This document shows, piece after piece, positions 7,883-17,794 of a stretch of 64,000 nt of DNA. Within the stretch, counting starts at the first letter, position 1, and every line of letters begins with the position of its first letter. Position numbers and translations under genes: made by a program. The stretch covers positions 21,391-85,390 of the forward strand of contig URAV01000012.1 of NCBI GenBank assembly GCA_900545915.1, given 5' to 3'. This stretch comes from an uncultured Porphyromonadaceae bacterium. Its GTDB lineage: Bacteria; Bacteroidota; Bacteroidia; Bacteroidales; Coprobacteraceae. The notes under the pieces are model-generated. The model did no database searches. It was not told the origin of the DNA and saw nothing but the letters and a program-made list of their open reading frames with translations.

Positions 7883-9001
7883 ATGAATATAATAAAGATT
7901 ACCTTCTTAAAAAGACATTTTATTTTAATAAGTTGCTCTTTAATTTTTGCAGCATGCAATAATACCTCAAATGAAAACAGAAAAAAAAGTGAGTCCGAGT
8001 TCACAAAAACTACTATCGACATTCCTACCATAGTAGAGACTAAAATATCAGAAAATAAACCTTTTTATTATGAACTGATTTCGAACGGAACACTCTCTGC
8101 CATGTGTAAAGCTGATTTAAGATTCCAGACATCGGAAATCGTTTCTGAAATATTTGTAAAAAACGGCGATTATGTAACAAAAGGACAAAAACTGGCCGTA
8201 TTAGAACAGTTCAAACTTAAGAATGCTTTAGCTCATGCCAAAGATAATCTCGAAAAAGCAAAATTAGAACTACAGGATATACTTATCGGACAAGGATTCA
8301 GTTTAGCAGACAGTTCTCAGATTCCCCCTAAAATCATGAAAATAGCGAAGATTAAGAGTAATTATGACCAAAGTCTGAATAATTACAAAGAAGCTGAATA
8401 TAATCTAAAAGCTTCGACACTGTACGCTCCTTTCTCCGGGGTTGTAGCAAACCTATTCACCAAACCTTATAACATACCTTCCGGATCAGAACCATTCTGT
8501 ACCATCATAGATAATCAAAAACCGGAAGCTATATTTATGATTTTAGAATCAGAACTTCCGATAATAAAAAATGGGGATAAAGTAGTCATTTCACCTTTCT
8601 CAATTGAAAATTATTCTGTCGAAGGCAAGATTTCAGAGATAAATCCGATTATCGACAAAAACGGAATGGTACGAGTAAAAGCTTTAATAAGCAATAAACA
8701 GGGTAAACTTTATGACGGGATGAACATAAAAGTCAAGGTACAAAAAGAAATGGGAAATTATTTACAGATCCCTAAAGAAGCCGTCGTACTCCGCAACAAT
8801 AAACAAATTGTATTTACATTAAAAAATAACAGAGCTCAATGGAATTATGTAAAAACAGGAATGGAAAATTCAGAAAATTATATAATCTCTGAGGGTTTGT
8901 CTGTTGGAGATAGCGTCATATATAAAGGAAATATCAACTTAGCACACGGAACACCTGTTGTTTCAGCAAAAATGAAATCAGAATCAAACAAAAATAATTA
9001 A
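7883..9001 (+). CDS. HlyD/AcrA-type periplasmic adaptor lipoprotein of an RND pump
   Basis: A 372-residue adaptor with a lipoprotein signal (LIFAAC, Cys25). It then shows the usual series: a biotinyl-lipoyl half-motif (IFVKNGDYVTKGQKLAVLEQ), a helical hairpin at about residues 100-175, the second lipoyl half (LYAPFSGVV), a beta-barrel and a membrane-proximal domain. It would bridge the inner-membrane permeases to the TolC-like channel. It lies 22 bases upstream of the first permease, with two permeases and one channel following in the same operon. It is the only adaptor gene seen, so both permeases presumably share it. Confidence 0.93.
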   Translation: MNIIKITFLKRHFILISCSLIFAACNNTSNENRKKSESEFTKTTIDIPTIVETKISENKPFYYELISNGTLSAMCKADLRFQTSEIVSEIFVKNGDYVTKGQKLAVLEQFKLKNALAHAKDNLEKAKLELQDILIGQGFSLADSSQIPPKIMKIAKIKSNYDQSLNNYKEAEYNLKASTLYAPFSGVVANLFTKPYNIPSGSEPFCTIIDNQKPEAIFMILESELPIIKNGDKVVISPFSIENYSVEGKISEINPIIDKNGMVRVKALISNKQGKLYDGMNIKVKVQKEMGNYLQIPKEAVVLRNNKQIVFTLKNNRAQWNYVKTGMENSENYIISEGLSVGDSVIYKGNINLAHGTPVVSAKMKSESNKNN

Positions 9002-9023
9002 TCAACAACAAACGCTCATAATT

Positions 9024-12000
9024 ATGATACGATTCCTTATCGAAAGACCCATTGCCGTTTTTATGGCGTTTACGGCTTTTTTCATTTTAGGGATAATTAC
9101 CTACCTAAATATTCCCGTCTCATTATTACCAGATATTTCCATACCCGAAATCACTGTCCAAATATCAGGAAAAAACTTTTCTGCCCGTGAATTAGAAAAT
9201 ACATTAGTTGCCCCGATTCGGGAGCAGCTGATGCAAGTAAGAATGTTGAAAGATTTACACAGTGAAACGAGGGATGGAAATGCCATTATCCGACTTAATT
9301 TTGAATATGGAGCCAACACAGATCTCGTATTTATCGAAGTAAACGAAAAAATAGACGCTGCAATGAATTATATGCCTAAAGAGACCGAAAGGCCTAAGGT
9401 TATTAAAGCCAGTGCGTCAGATATACCTGTTTTAAACCTCAACCTAACAATAAACGATGAAAACAGAGATGATGATGAGTATAGTCAAAAATTTATGGAA
9501 TTAAGCGATTTTGCAGAAACTGTCATAAAAAGACGTATCGAACAACTTCCACAAGTTGCAATGGTCGATATGACGGGCGTTATGAATCGGCAAATCGTTA
9601 TTATTCCAGACAATAATAAGTTAGAAATAAACGGAATGTCTTTAAATGATATCGAAAATGCACTGAATACGAACAATCTCGATGCCGGAAATATGATTAT
9701 TCGAGATGGCCATTACGAATATAATATTCGCTTTTCTTCTATTTTAAGAACCATCGATGATATTCGCAATATATATATTCGCAAAAACGATCGTATATAC
9801 CAAATGAAAGATCTAGCAACTATAAATTTTGCCTCTGAAAAAGAAAAAGGTATGGCCCTTTTTGGTGATAAACGTACCGTTACTTTATCTATCATTAAAC
9901 AGTCAGAAGAAAATATGGCAAATATGCAAAAAACATTAAACGATGTCATTGATAATTTAGAAAAAGAATATCCCCAAATTTCATTCAATATTTCGGAAAA
10001 CCAAACCGAGTTGTTAGACTACACGATTTCAAACTTAAAACAAAACCTTATCCTTGCATTCATATTTATCTGCCTAATATCAATGATATTTATGAAAGAT
10101 ATCAAATCTCCTCTTATCATCGGATTCAGCATGTTTATATCACTGGTAATCAGTCTTCTATTTTTTTACCTTTGTCACATATCCCTGAATATTGTTTCTT
10201 TAACAGGGCTCATTCTCGCACTGGGAATGATGATCGACAATTCTATCATTGTAACAGATAATATCGGACAGTTTATACAACGAGGTTATTCTATTACAGA
10301 CGCCTGTATAAAAGGTACTGAAGAAATTATTACACCTATGCTCAGCTCTATATTGACTACAATTTCAGTATTTATCCCTCTGATTTTTTTAAGTGGCATT
10401 GCAGGAGCTATTTTTTTCGATCAAGCTTTTTCTGTAACCGTAGGTCTTCTTGTATCTTTTATTACAGGCATTATGTTTCTTCCGGTTTTATATAAATTAG
10501 TATATAACATAAATTTCGGGAAATTAGAAAAATGGAGAAGAATTTCAAAAAATAACCTGTCCGATATGAGATCAGAAAAGAATATGGTCATAGAACAATG
10601 GTACCATGCCGGAGTCAATTGGGTATTCCTACATAAAATCCTTACCGCAATCACAATGATTATAATATTTCCCATAGGTTATTGGCTATTTATAGCCATA
10701 CCAAAAGAAAAAATGCCAGATATCAAACAACAAGAAATGATTGTATATATCGAATGGAATGAAAATATACATATAAAAGAGAACGAAACCCGTACTCGGG
10801 AAATACTTCAATTCTTAGATACCCTTACCCTTACACGCTCAAGTTTCATAGGACAGCAGCAGTTTTTACTAAATCGTGACAGAGAACTTACATCCACTGA
10901 ATCGGAAATCTATCTAAAAGCAAAAAGTTATAAAGAGTTACCTAAAATCAGAAAAAAAATTTCTGATTTTATTACACAACAATATCCTGAAGCAATTGTA
11001 TCTTACGAGCCTGTAGGCACAGTATTTGAAAAAATATTTTCAACCGGAGAACCTGATCTTGTAGTCGAATACTATACAAAAAATAAGTTTACATCTCTCA
11101 ATCCGGAGACCATACAGGAACTCAATCTAAATCTATATAAACTCACAGGAGAAAAGGCCGAAAATGTACCTTTTATTCAACAATTAAATTTATGCATCGA
11201 CCATGAAAAATTATTATTATACCAAGTTTCTTATAACGATATATACCAAACTCTGAAAACTGCATTTAAAGAAAATCAGTTCGCTACACTTCGCTCCCAT
11301 CAACAATATTTACCTATCATTTTAGGCGGAAAAGAAAAAACAATCCAAGAAATATTAGACAATGAATTAATAGAAATATCAAAAAATATAGATGGTACTC
11401 GTAATAAATTATCATTAAGCAATTTCGTCACCATTACTCCAGCACAAGACTTGAAAACTATTGTGGGTGGAAAATCCGGAGAATTTATTCCTATGAATTT
11501 TTATCATACTGATAAAGCCGAAGAAATCATATCAGCAGCACAAAAAAGTAACCCAAATGATATGTGGGAAATCGATTTTTCCGGAAGTTTTTTCTCAAAT
11601 CAGAAAATGATTGGAGAAATCATGCTAATTCTTTTAATATCTGTTCTTCTAATGTATTTTATACTAGCAGCACAATTCGAAAGTTTCCTTCAGCCATTAA
11701 TTGTATTATTAGAAGTACCTATAGATATAGCTGCAGCTATTGGTCTGCTTTATATTTCAGGTCATTCCTTAAATCTAATGTCCGCCATCGGATTAGTCGT
11801 TACATCCGGTATTATTATAAACGACTCTATATTGAAATTAGATGTCATGAACCAATTGCGAAAAGAAGGAATGCCTCTCATGGAAGCTATTCATGAAGCC
11901 GGACACAGAAGATTAAAAGCAATACTAATGACCAGTTTAACTTCTATTGTTTGCATGGCACCATTGCTATTCAGCCATGATATGGGTTCAGAGCTGGAAA

Positions 12001-12131
12001 AACCTTTAGCAATTGCTACAATAGGAGGTATGGTTATAGGTACCATCATCAGTTTATTAGTTATTCCTGTCGTATATTGGAGAATCTATCATAAAACCGA
12101 AAATAAAATCTCCATTTCCGGAACAAGATAA
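9024..12131 (+). CDS. RND-family efflux permease (first of two)
   Basis: A 1035-residue inner-membrane transporter of the hydrophobe/amphiphile type (AcrB-like), with 12 predicted helices in two repeats, each followed by a large periplasmic domain. The N terminus MIRFLIERPIAVF and PVSLLPDISIPEITVQ is classical. The TM4 motif LALGMMIDNSIIVTDNI has Asp followed by Asn where AcrB has Asp-Asp, as in many HAE1 proteins. The second-repeat signature AIGLVVTSGIIINDSI is present. It would drive substrate from periplasm or inner membrane into the shared channel. In this operon the likely cargo is the NVEALA-type peptide rather than drugs; this is inference, since nothing in the sequence reveals substrate. 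Confidence 0.93.
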   Translation: MIRFLIERPIAVFMAFTAFFILGIITYLNIPVSLLPDISIPEITVQISGKNFSARELENTLVAPIREQLMQVRMLKDLHSETRDGNAIIRLNFEYGANTDLVFIEVNEKIDAAMNYMPKETERPKVIKASASDIPVLNLNLTINDENRDDDEYSQKFMELSDFAETVIKRRIEQLPQVAMVDMTGVMNRQIVIIPDNNKLEINGMSLNDIENALNTNNLDAGNMIIRDGHYEYNIRFSSILRTIDDIRNIYIRKNDRIYQMKDLATINFASEKEKGMALFGDKRTVTLSIIKQSEENMANMQKTLNDVIDNLEKEYPQISFNISENQTELLDYTISNLKQNLILAFIFICLISMIFMKDIKSPLIIGFSMFISLVISLLFFYLCHISLNIVSLTGLILALGMMIDNSIIVTDNIGQFIQRGYSITDACIKGTEEIITPMLSSILTTISVFIPLIFLSGIAGAIFFDQAFSVTVGLLVSFITGIMFLPVLYKLVYNINFGKLEKWRRISKNNLSDMRSEKNMVIEQWYHAGVNWVFLHKILTAITMIIIFPIGYWLFIAIPKEKMPDIKQQEMIVYIEWNENIHIKENETRTREILQFLDTLTLTRSSFIGQQQFLLNRDRELTSTESEIYLKAKSYKELPKIRKKISDFITQQYPEAIVSYEPVGTVFEKIFSTGEPDLVVEYYTKNKFTSLNPETIQELNLNLYKLTGEKAENVPFIQQLNLCIDHEKLLLYQVSYNDIYQTLKTAFKENQFATLRSHQQYLPIILGGKEKTIQEILDNELIEISKNIDGTRNKLSLSNFVTITPAQDLKTIVGGKSGEFIPMNFYHTDKAEEIISAAQKSNPNDMWEIDFSGSFFSNQKMIGEIMLILLISVLLMYFILAAQFESFLQPLIVLLEVPIDIAAAIGLLYISGHSLNLMSAIGLVVTSGIIINDSILKLDVMNQLRKEGMPLMEAIHEAGHRRLKAILMTSLTSIVCMAPLLFSHDMGSELEKPLAIATIGGMVIGTIISLLVIPVVYWRIYHKTENKISISGTR

Positions 12132-12153
12132 AATACAATATCACCAAACAGTC

Positions 12154-13635
12154 ATGAAAATAAAACAAATATGCATTGTATCCTGCCTTTGTGGTATATG
12201 GATAAATACAAAAGCTCAAATTATGGAACTAACTCTGGAACGTGTCATTGCGATAGCTCAAGATAGTTCAATACAAGCTTTCAAAGCTAAAAATGTATAT
12301 ATGTCAAGTTATTGGGCTTACCGATCCTTTAAAGCAGCTCGTTTGCCATCTCTGATGCTAGACATGACGCCCATGCAATACAACAGAGATTTCACAAGCC
12401 GATATGATTCCGAAAATGACCTAGATGTATATCGTAGACAGCAATCATTATATAGTTCTGCCAGATTATCTTTGGAACAAAACCTTGATATTACCGGAGG
12501 TACTTTTTATGTAGATTCAGAATTAGGATATCGGCGATTATTCGGTGAAACAACTTATAATCAATTTTCTACAATTCCTATCCGTATCGGATATTCTCAA
12601 CCGGTATTGGGATTCAACGAATTTAAATGGCAAAAGAAAATCGAACCTTTAAAATACGAAAAAGCAAAAAAAACATTGATATCAGATTTAGAACAAATTT
12701 CGGTTACCTCTACTCAATATTTTTTTAATCTGGCTATAGCACAAATAAATTATGATATGGCAAAAGATAATGTCGAATCAACGGACACGTTATATCATAT
12801 CGGACGTGAGCGACAAAAAATTACATCCATTTCCCAATCCGATTTATTAACTCTCAAACTTGATGCCATTAATGCCAAAAATACTTTGAAAAACGCTGAA
12901 ATAGAACTTAAGCGTGCAATGTTCAGCCTTATTTCATTTTTAAAATTAGACCAACATTCTCAGATTAGAATAGTATTACCAGACCGCCCTAAAAACATAG
13001 TCTTATCTCCAGAGCTCGCATTACAATATGCCAGAAAAAATAATCCGGACTTTCTAAGTAATCGACAAAAACTACTGGAAGCCCAACAAGAAGTAGAAAA
13101 AACCAAACGAACCTCAAACTTAGACGCCAGTTTTAATGCCAGTATCGGGTATAATCAAGTCGCCTCTAATTTCGCTGGTGCTTACCGAAAACCGCTGGAA
13201 CAGGACATTATTTCTATCGGTATACGTGTTCCTTTACTTGACTGGGGTGTACGAAAAGGGAAAGCCAATATGGCACGAAATAACCTAAATATTACTAAAC
13301 TTACAATAGAACAGCAAGAACAAGAATTAGAAGAAAACATATTAATGACCGTAAATGATTTTAACGTGCAACAAGATCTTATCGCTAGCGCAGAAGAAGC
13401 TCTTGCCCTCGCCAACACAGTGTACGAAACGACCAAACAACGCTTTATGATCGGAAAAGCCGATATTAACAGCCTAACTTTATCTCTGAACCGTCAAACA
13501 TCTGCTCGTAACAATTACATAAACGCCTTAAAGCAATACTGGATAAGCTATTATACGATACGTCAACAAACCTTATATGATTTCAGTAAACAAGAAACAC
13601 TATCAATCATTTTTGAAAAGATTACTGGTTTATAG
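12154..13635 (+). CDS. TolC-family outer-membrane channel
   Basis: A 493-residue protein with an N-terminal signal peptide (cleavage likely after TKA) and two outer-membrane efflux repeats. Long amphipathic helices rich in Gln, Asn and Ala (residues 170-260 and 375-450) alternate with beta strands, and a typical VPLLDWGVRKGKANMARNN stretch occurs near residue 355. It provides the outer-membrane exit duct for the adjacent adaptor and permeases. It lies 22 bases after the first permease and 18 before the second, so the channel gene sits between the two permease genes. Confidence 0.92.
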   Translation: MKIKQICIVSCLCGIWINTKAQIMELTLERVIAIAQDSSIQAFKAKNVYMSSYWAYRSFKAARLPSLMLDMTPMQYNRDFTSRYDSENDLDVYRRQQSLYSSARLSLEQNLDITGGTFYVDSELGYRRLFGETTYNQFSTIPIRIGYSQPVLGFNEFKWQKKIEPLKYEKAKKTLISDLEQISVTSTQYFFNLAIAQINYDMAKDNVESTDTLYHIGRERQKITSISQSDLLTLKLDAINAKNTLKNAEIELKRAMFSLISFLKLDQHSQIRIVLPDRPKNIVLSPELALQYARKNNPDFLSNRQKLLEAQQEVEKTKRTSNLDASFNASIGYNQVASNFAGAYRKPLEQDIISIGIRVPLLDWGVRKGKANMARNNLNITKLTIEQQEQELEENILMTVNDFNVQQDLIASAEEALALANTVYETTKQRFMIGKADINSLTLSLNRQTSARNNYINALKQYWISYYTIRQQTLYDFSKQETLSIIFEKITGL

Positions 13636-13653
13636 ATTAAGGGAATAAGTTAT

Positions 13654-16600
13654 ATGAAAGAAAAAGAAACACATAAATACAAAACAGCAAATGTAGATAT
13701 TCTATTAAAATCTTCTCAAAAAAGAAACATATCTGCTTTTTCGGTAATACTAATCTTTACATGTCTGCTGATTGTAGGATTATTTTTTATTCCCATGCTT
13801 CCCGTTAAGTTATCACCTTCGAAAACCTTACCTCAAGTAACCGTCAACTTCAATATGTGGGGACAATCATCCCGTATCATAGAAATGGAGGTCACCTCAA
13901 AAATAGAATCTATGCTTAGCCGAATAAAAGGCATAGAAAATATATCATCTAATTCTGGTAATGGTTGGGGTAACGTCTCTGTACGTATTAATAAACATAC
14001 CGATTTAGATATGGTACGTTTTGAAATTTCAACGATTATAAGGCAACTATATCCCTCTCTACCTCCGGGAGTCAGTTATCCGAGCATCACAATGAACCGT
14101 CCAGAAGACGATTTCGAAAGACCTTTTATCAGCTATACAATCAATGCACCGACTACCCCCATTCTGATCCAAAAGTTTGCAGAAAACCATATAAAATCCC
14201 GTTTACTACAAATCAAAGGTATAGATAAAGTAGAAATCAATGGAGCTACCCCTATGATTTGGAAACTCGAATATGATTATTTTCAATTACAAAATCTTGG
14301 CATAAGTGTCGATGACATTAAAGAAGCCATACAACTACATCTTAAAAACGAATTTTTAGGAATCGGTACTATTGAAAATTCAGATAAAGAAAAACAGTGG
14401 ATACGTCTTGCTATTGTTCCTAATACTCCGAATAAAACATTTGATATTTCCCAAATCGATATCAAAACTCAAGACAAAAAAATAATCAGGCTCGATCAAA
14501 TCGTTTCAGCAAAATATATCGAAAGCGAGCCTTATAGTTACTATCGTATCAATGGTTTAAACTCTATATATCTTTCTGTAAAAGCTAAAGAAGATGCCAA
14601 CCAATTAGCTGTTTGTAATAAAGTAAAAGATGTTATAAACAATATAGATAATATTATACCCCCTAATTATGAAATACATTTAGCTTATGATGCTACTGAA
14701 TACATACAAAAAGAGTTAAATAAAATTTACTTCAGATCTGGTCTCACAATACTTATTCTTTTAGGTTTTGTTTTTTTGATTTATCGAAATATAAAATATT
14801 TAATCCTAATTTTATTCTCTCTTTTATGTAACATTTTTATAGCCGCCATACTATATTATCTTTTCCAATTGGAAATACAATTATATTCTTTAATAGGAAT
14901 TACCATATCTTTAACATTAGTAATAGATAATACGATAGTAATGTCGGACCAAATTATCCGACGAAAAAATAAAAAGGCTTTTATGTCTATTCTAGCAGCA
15001 ACTCTCACGACAATAGCCTCATTAATAACAATTTTCTTTATGGATGAAAATATCCGTCTTAATTTACAAGATTTTGCTAACGTCTTAATCATAAACTTAA
15101 TAATTTCACTACTAATAGCCCTATTTTTAGTTCCCGCACTAATTGAAAAATTGCATATAGGCACACCCTCCATTAAACAAAAAAAACAATATGCAAAAAG
15201 ATTGAAAAAACGCAAACAGTTTAATATTTCTTTCAATAAAGGATACGAGAAATTCATTATCATAACATCTCGTTTCCGGACGACTATCATCATTTTATTA
15301 ATTTTATTATTCGGACTTCCTATTTTTATGTTACCGTCGCAAATCGATACTTCCAAAGATAAACATCCTACTTTTGCAGCTAAATGTTATAATAAAACTT
15401 TAGGATCAAACTTTTATAAAGAAAATATAAAACCGATAGTCGATATAGCTTTCGGCGGAACATTACGTCTTTTTATTCAAAAAGTATATAACGGATCTTA
15501 TTGGTCAAATAAAGAAGAAACGACACTATTTATTGGATTATCAATGCCAAACGGAAGTACTCTTACTCAAACGAACTATATCATCGGACAAATAGAAAAT
15601 TATCTACAACAATATAAAGAGATCAAACAATTTGAAACGAATGTCTCCACATTACAAGCTAGCATTAATATAAAATTTGTTCCCAAACACCAAAACAGCG
15701 GATTTCCACACTTATTAAAATCAAAATTAATAAGTAAAGCTCTTGAACAGGGAGGAGGTTCATGGAATATAGAAGGTTTAGGAAACGGATTTAACAACTC
15801 TATAAAAGATAATGCCGGGCCATATAGGGTCAAAATGCTCGGATACAATTATGATCATCTACATGCTTTGGCAGAACAATTCAAAGATTCTTTGCAGCAA
15901 AACAAACGAATAAAAAAATTCACGATCAACTCTAGATTCAGTTACTTTAAAAATGATTACCAAGAATACTCATTCAATTTAAAAAAAGACAAACTCATCG
16001 AACAGAATATAACCCCCATACAACTTTACAATAATATCAATCCTATGTTTGGGAAAGATATATATGTGGAACGCTGGAAATCTGGCTCATCATCAGAAGA
16101 AATAAAACTATTCTCAAAACAAGCTAATGAATATGATATTTGGAAATTAAAATATTTTCCGGGACAAATCAATAAAAATAATTATAAACTGTCTGAACTT
16201 GCCGATATTGAGAAAGGACAAAGTCCACAAAATATAGCCAAAGAAAATCAACAATATCGACTTTGTCTACAATACGATTATATAGGTCCGTCCAAACAAG
16301 GAAATAATATCTTACTCAAAACAATAAATAACTTTGAAAAAATATTGCCTTTAGGATATAGTATTGAAAATGGAATGCAAAACCAAATCAGTTGGGGACA
16401 AAAAAATAATAAACAATATTGGTCAATGATACTTATTATTATCATTATCTACTTTACCACCAGCATATTATTCAACTCCCTTAAACAACCCTTTACAATC
16501 ATTTTTATAATACCAATATCCTTTATTGGCATCTTCCTTACCTTTTATTGGTTCAGACTTAATTTCGATCAGGGAGGATTCGCAGCATTCATTATTTTAT

Positions 16601-16899
16601 GCGGACTTACGGTAAATGCCAGTATATACATCTTAAATGAATATAATAACATATTAAAAACAAAAAAAATTCCACCAATAAAAGCCTATATTAAAGCATG
16701 GAATGCCAAAATAAGTCCAATATTTCTTACCATTGTCTCCACTATATTAGGCTTTTTACCTTTTATAATAGGAGCAGAAAAAGAAGGTTTTTGGTTTCCT
16801 TTAGCAGCAGGAAGTATAGGAGGTTTAATTATGTCATTTATCGGCATCTTTTTATTTATGCCGTTATTTACGGGTATAGGGCAAACTAACAAAACTTAA
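13654..16899 (+). CDS. second, divergent RND-family permease
   Basis: A 1081-residue RND protein recognisable by two-repeat topology, GVSYPSITMNRPEDD in the pore-domain region and the TM4 motif SLTLVIDNTIVMSDQII. It has an extended, Lys/Asn-rich N-terminal cytoplasmic tail of about 30 residues before TM1. The second repeat (LCGLTVNASIYILNEY) departs from the usual signature. It differs greatly from the first permease of the same operon, so the pair is not a recent duplication. Two different permeases with one adaptor recall heteromeric MdtBC-type pumps. The stop codon lies only 10 bases from the convergent DUF1573 gene. Confidence 0.88.
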   Translation: MKEKETHKYKTANVDILLKSSQKRNISAFSVILIFTCLLIVGLFFIPMLPVKLSPSKTLPQVTVNFNMWGQSSRIIEMEVTSKIESMLSRIKGIENISSNSGNGWGNVSVRINKHTDLDMVRFEISTIIRQLYPSLPPGVSYPSITMNRPEDDFERPFISYTINAPTTPILIQKFAENHIKSRLLQIKGIDKVEINGATPMIWKLEYDYFQLQNLGISVDDIKEAIQLHLKNEFLGIGTIENSDKEKQWIRLAIVPNTPNKTFDISQIDIKTQDKKIIRLDQIVSAKYIESEPYSYYRINGLNSIYLSVKAKEDANQLAVCNKVKDVINNIDNIIPPNYEIHLAYDATEYIQKELNKIYFRSGLTILILLGFVFLIYRNIKYLILILFSLLCNIFIAAILYYLFQLEIQLYSLIGITISLTLVIDNTIVMSDQIIRRKNKKAFMSILAATLTTIASLITIFFMDENIRLNLQDFANVLIINLIISLLIALFLVPALIEKLHIGTPSIKQKKQYAKRLKKRKQFNISFNKGYEKFIIITSRFRTTIIILLILLFGLPIFMLPSQIDTSKDKHPTFAAKCYNKTLGSNFYKENIKPIVDIAFGGTLRLFIQKVYNGSYWSNKEETTLFIGLSMPNGSTLTQTNYIIGQIENYLQQYKEIKQFETNVSTLQASINIKFVPKHQNSGFPHLLKSKLISKALEQGGGSWNIEGLGNGFNNSIKDNAGPYRVKMLGYNYDHLHALAEQFKDSLQQNKRIKKFTINSRFSYFKNDYQEYSFNLKKDKLIEQNITPIQLYNNINPMFGKDIYVERWKSGSSSEEIKLFSKQANEYDIWKLKYFPGQINKNNYKLSELADIEKGQSPQNIAKENQQYRLCLQYDYIGPSKQGNNILLKTINNFEKILPLGYSIENGMQNQISWGQKNNKQYWSMILIIIIIYFTTSILFNSLKQPFTIIFIIPISFIGIFLTFYWFRLNFDQGGFAAFIILCGLTVNASIYILNEYNNILKTKKIPPIKAYIKAWNAKISPIFLTIVSTILGFLPFIIGAEKEGFWFPLAAGSIGGLIMSFIGIFLFMPLFTGIGQTNKT

Positions 16900-16909
16900 T
16901 CACGCGACA

Positions 16910-17764
16910 TTAATAGACATATCCTTTTATTCTCAATTGTATATAATCATCTTTTATATTGCAATACACTCGTACAGTCTTAAAAAATGCACCGGTATGC
17001 GTCGGTTTTACAAGTACTTTTATTTCCGTTTCAGACCCAGACTTAACCGGATACTCTTGCCAAATTGGGACAGTACAACCACAATTTACAACAATATCTT
17101 TTATAACAAGTGGATAAGTACCCGTATTTTGTAAAACAAATATTATTTCAGATTGCTCATTAACTTTCATAGCTGTAAGCTCAATTATATTTGACTTCAC
17201 ACATACTGTTGTTTCTATTGCAGTTCTTATCTTACCAGTAAAAATTTGATTATACTGATTTCGAATACTCTGGTCATATATCGGATTTCCAATCGCCAAG
17301 ACTTTATTACTTCTATCAAGTAAAAAACAATAATCTTGATTATTTCTCGGGAAATGATTCAATCGACCAATATTATCCTCTTTATCAAAATACACTGGAT
17401 AATTAAACTTATCATCTACAAAAAAAGAAGAAAATTTTTCTTTTTTCTCAGAACAAATATAAAATTCAATTTGAATTTTGCCCGATAATGAATTCTCCAC
17501 TTCTTTTATCAACGAATGCCACTTTATTAATTCCAATTTAATATTCTCTTCACTCTCAGAACCACAATATAACAATACCTTATATAACATGTCCGAATTT
17601 TCATGGTCCAAAGAATCTGTCATACTATAAAAAGCAGGAATATCAGTAGGAATAAAAAGTTCTTTTCCTATCCATTCAACAATCTGTGATATCTCTTTTT
17701 TATTAGATGCGGAATGACATGCTATCAAAAACAATAATATGATACAAGCAAAAGATATTCTCAT
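16910..17764 (-). CDS. lipoprotein with thioredoxin-like N domain and DUF1573 C domain
   Basis: The 284-residue protein has lipobox LIAC (Cys16). Residues about 30-165 look like a thioredoxin/peroxiredoxin-type fold without a CxxC motif, retaining a single 'LLYCGSES' cysteine. Residues about 180-284 form a DUF1573 Ig-like domain with the diagnostic VNCGCTVP motif. Two-domain proteins of this kind recur near NVEALA/beta-propeller genes in Bacteroidetes, which supports membership of the same system. It is transcribed toward the RND genes and lies 30 bases downstream of the transglutaminase-like gene, so those two probably form an operon. It may be a periplasmic peptide or thiol chaperone; function is not established. 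Confidence 0.72.
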   Translation of the reverse strand: MRISFACIILLFLIACHSASNKKEISQIVEWIGKELFIPTDIPAFYSMTDSLDHENSDMLYKVLLYCGSESEENIKLELIKWHSLIKEVENSLSGKIQIEFYICSEKKEKFSSFFVDDKFNYPVYFDKEDNIGRLNHFPRNNQDYCFLLDRSNKVLAIGNPIYDQSIRNQYNQIFTGKIRTAIETTVCVKSNIIELTAMKVNEQSEIIFVLQNTGTYPLVIKDIVVNCGCTVPIWQEYPVKSGSETEIKVLVKPTHTGAFFKTVRVYCNIKDDYIQLRIKGYVY

Positions 17765-17794
17765 AATAATATACTAAATTATCATAGTCAATAA

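Noticed and set aside
14856..15356. Long antisense open frame inside the second RND permease gene
   Set aside because: It mirrors the hydrophobic codons of the permease and has no own start context or family features.
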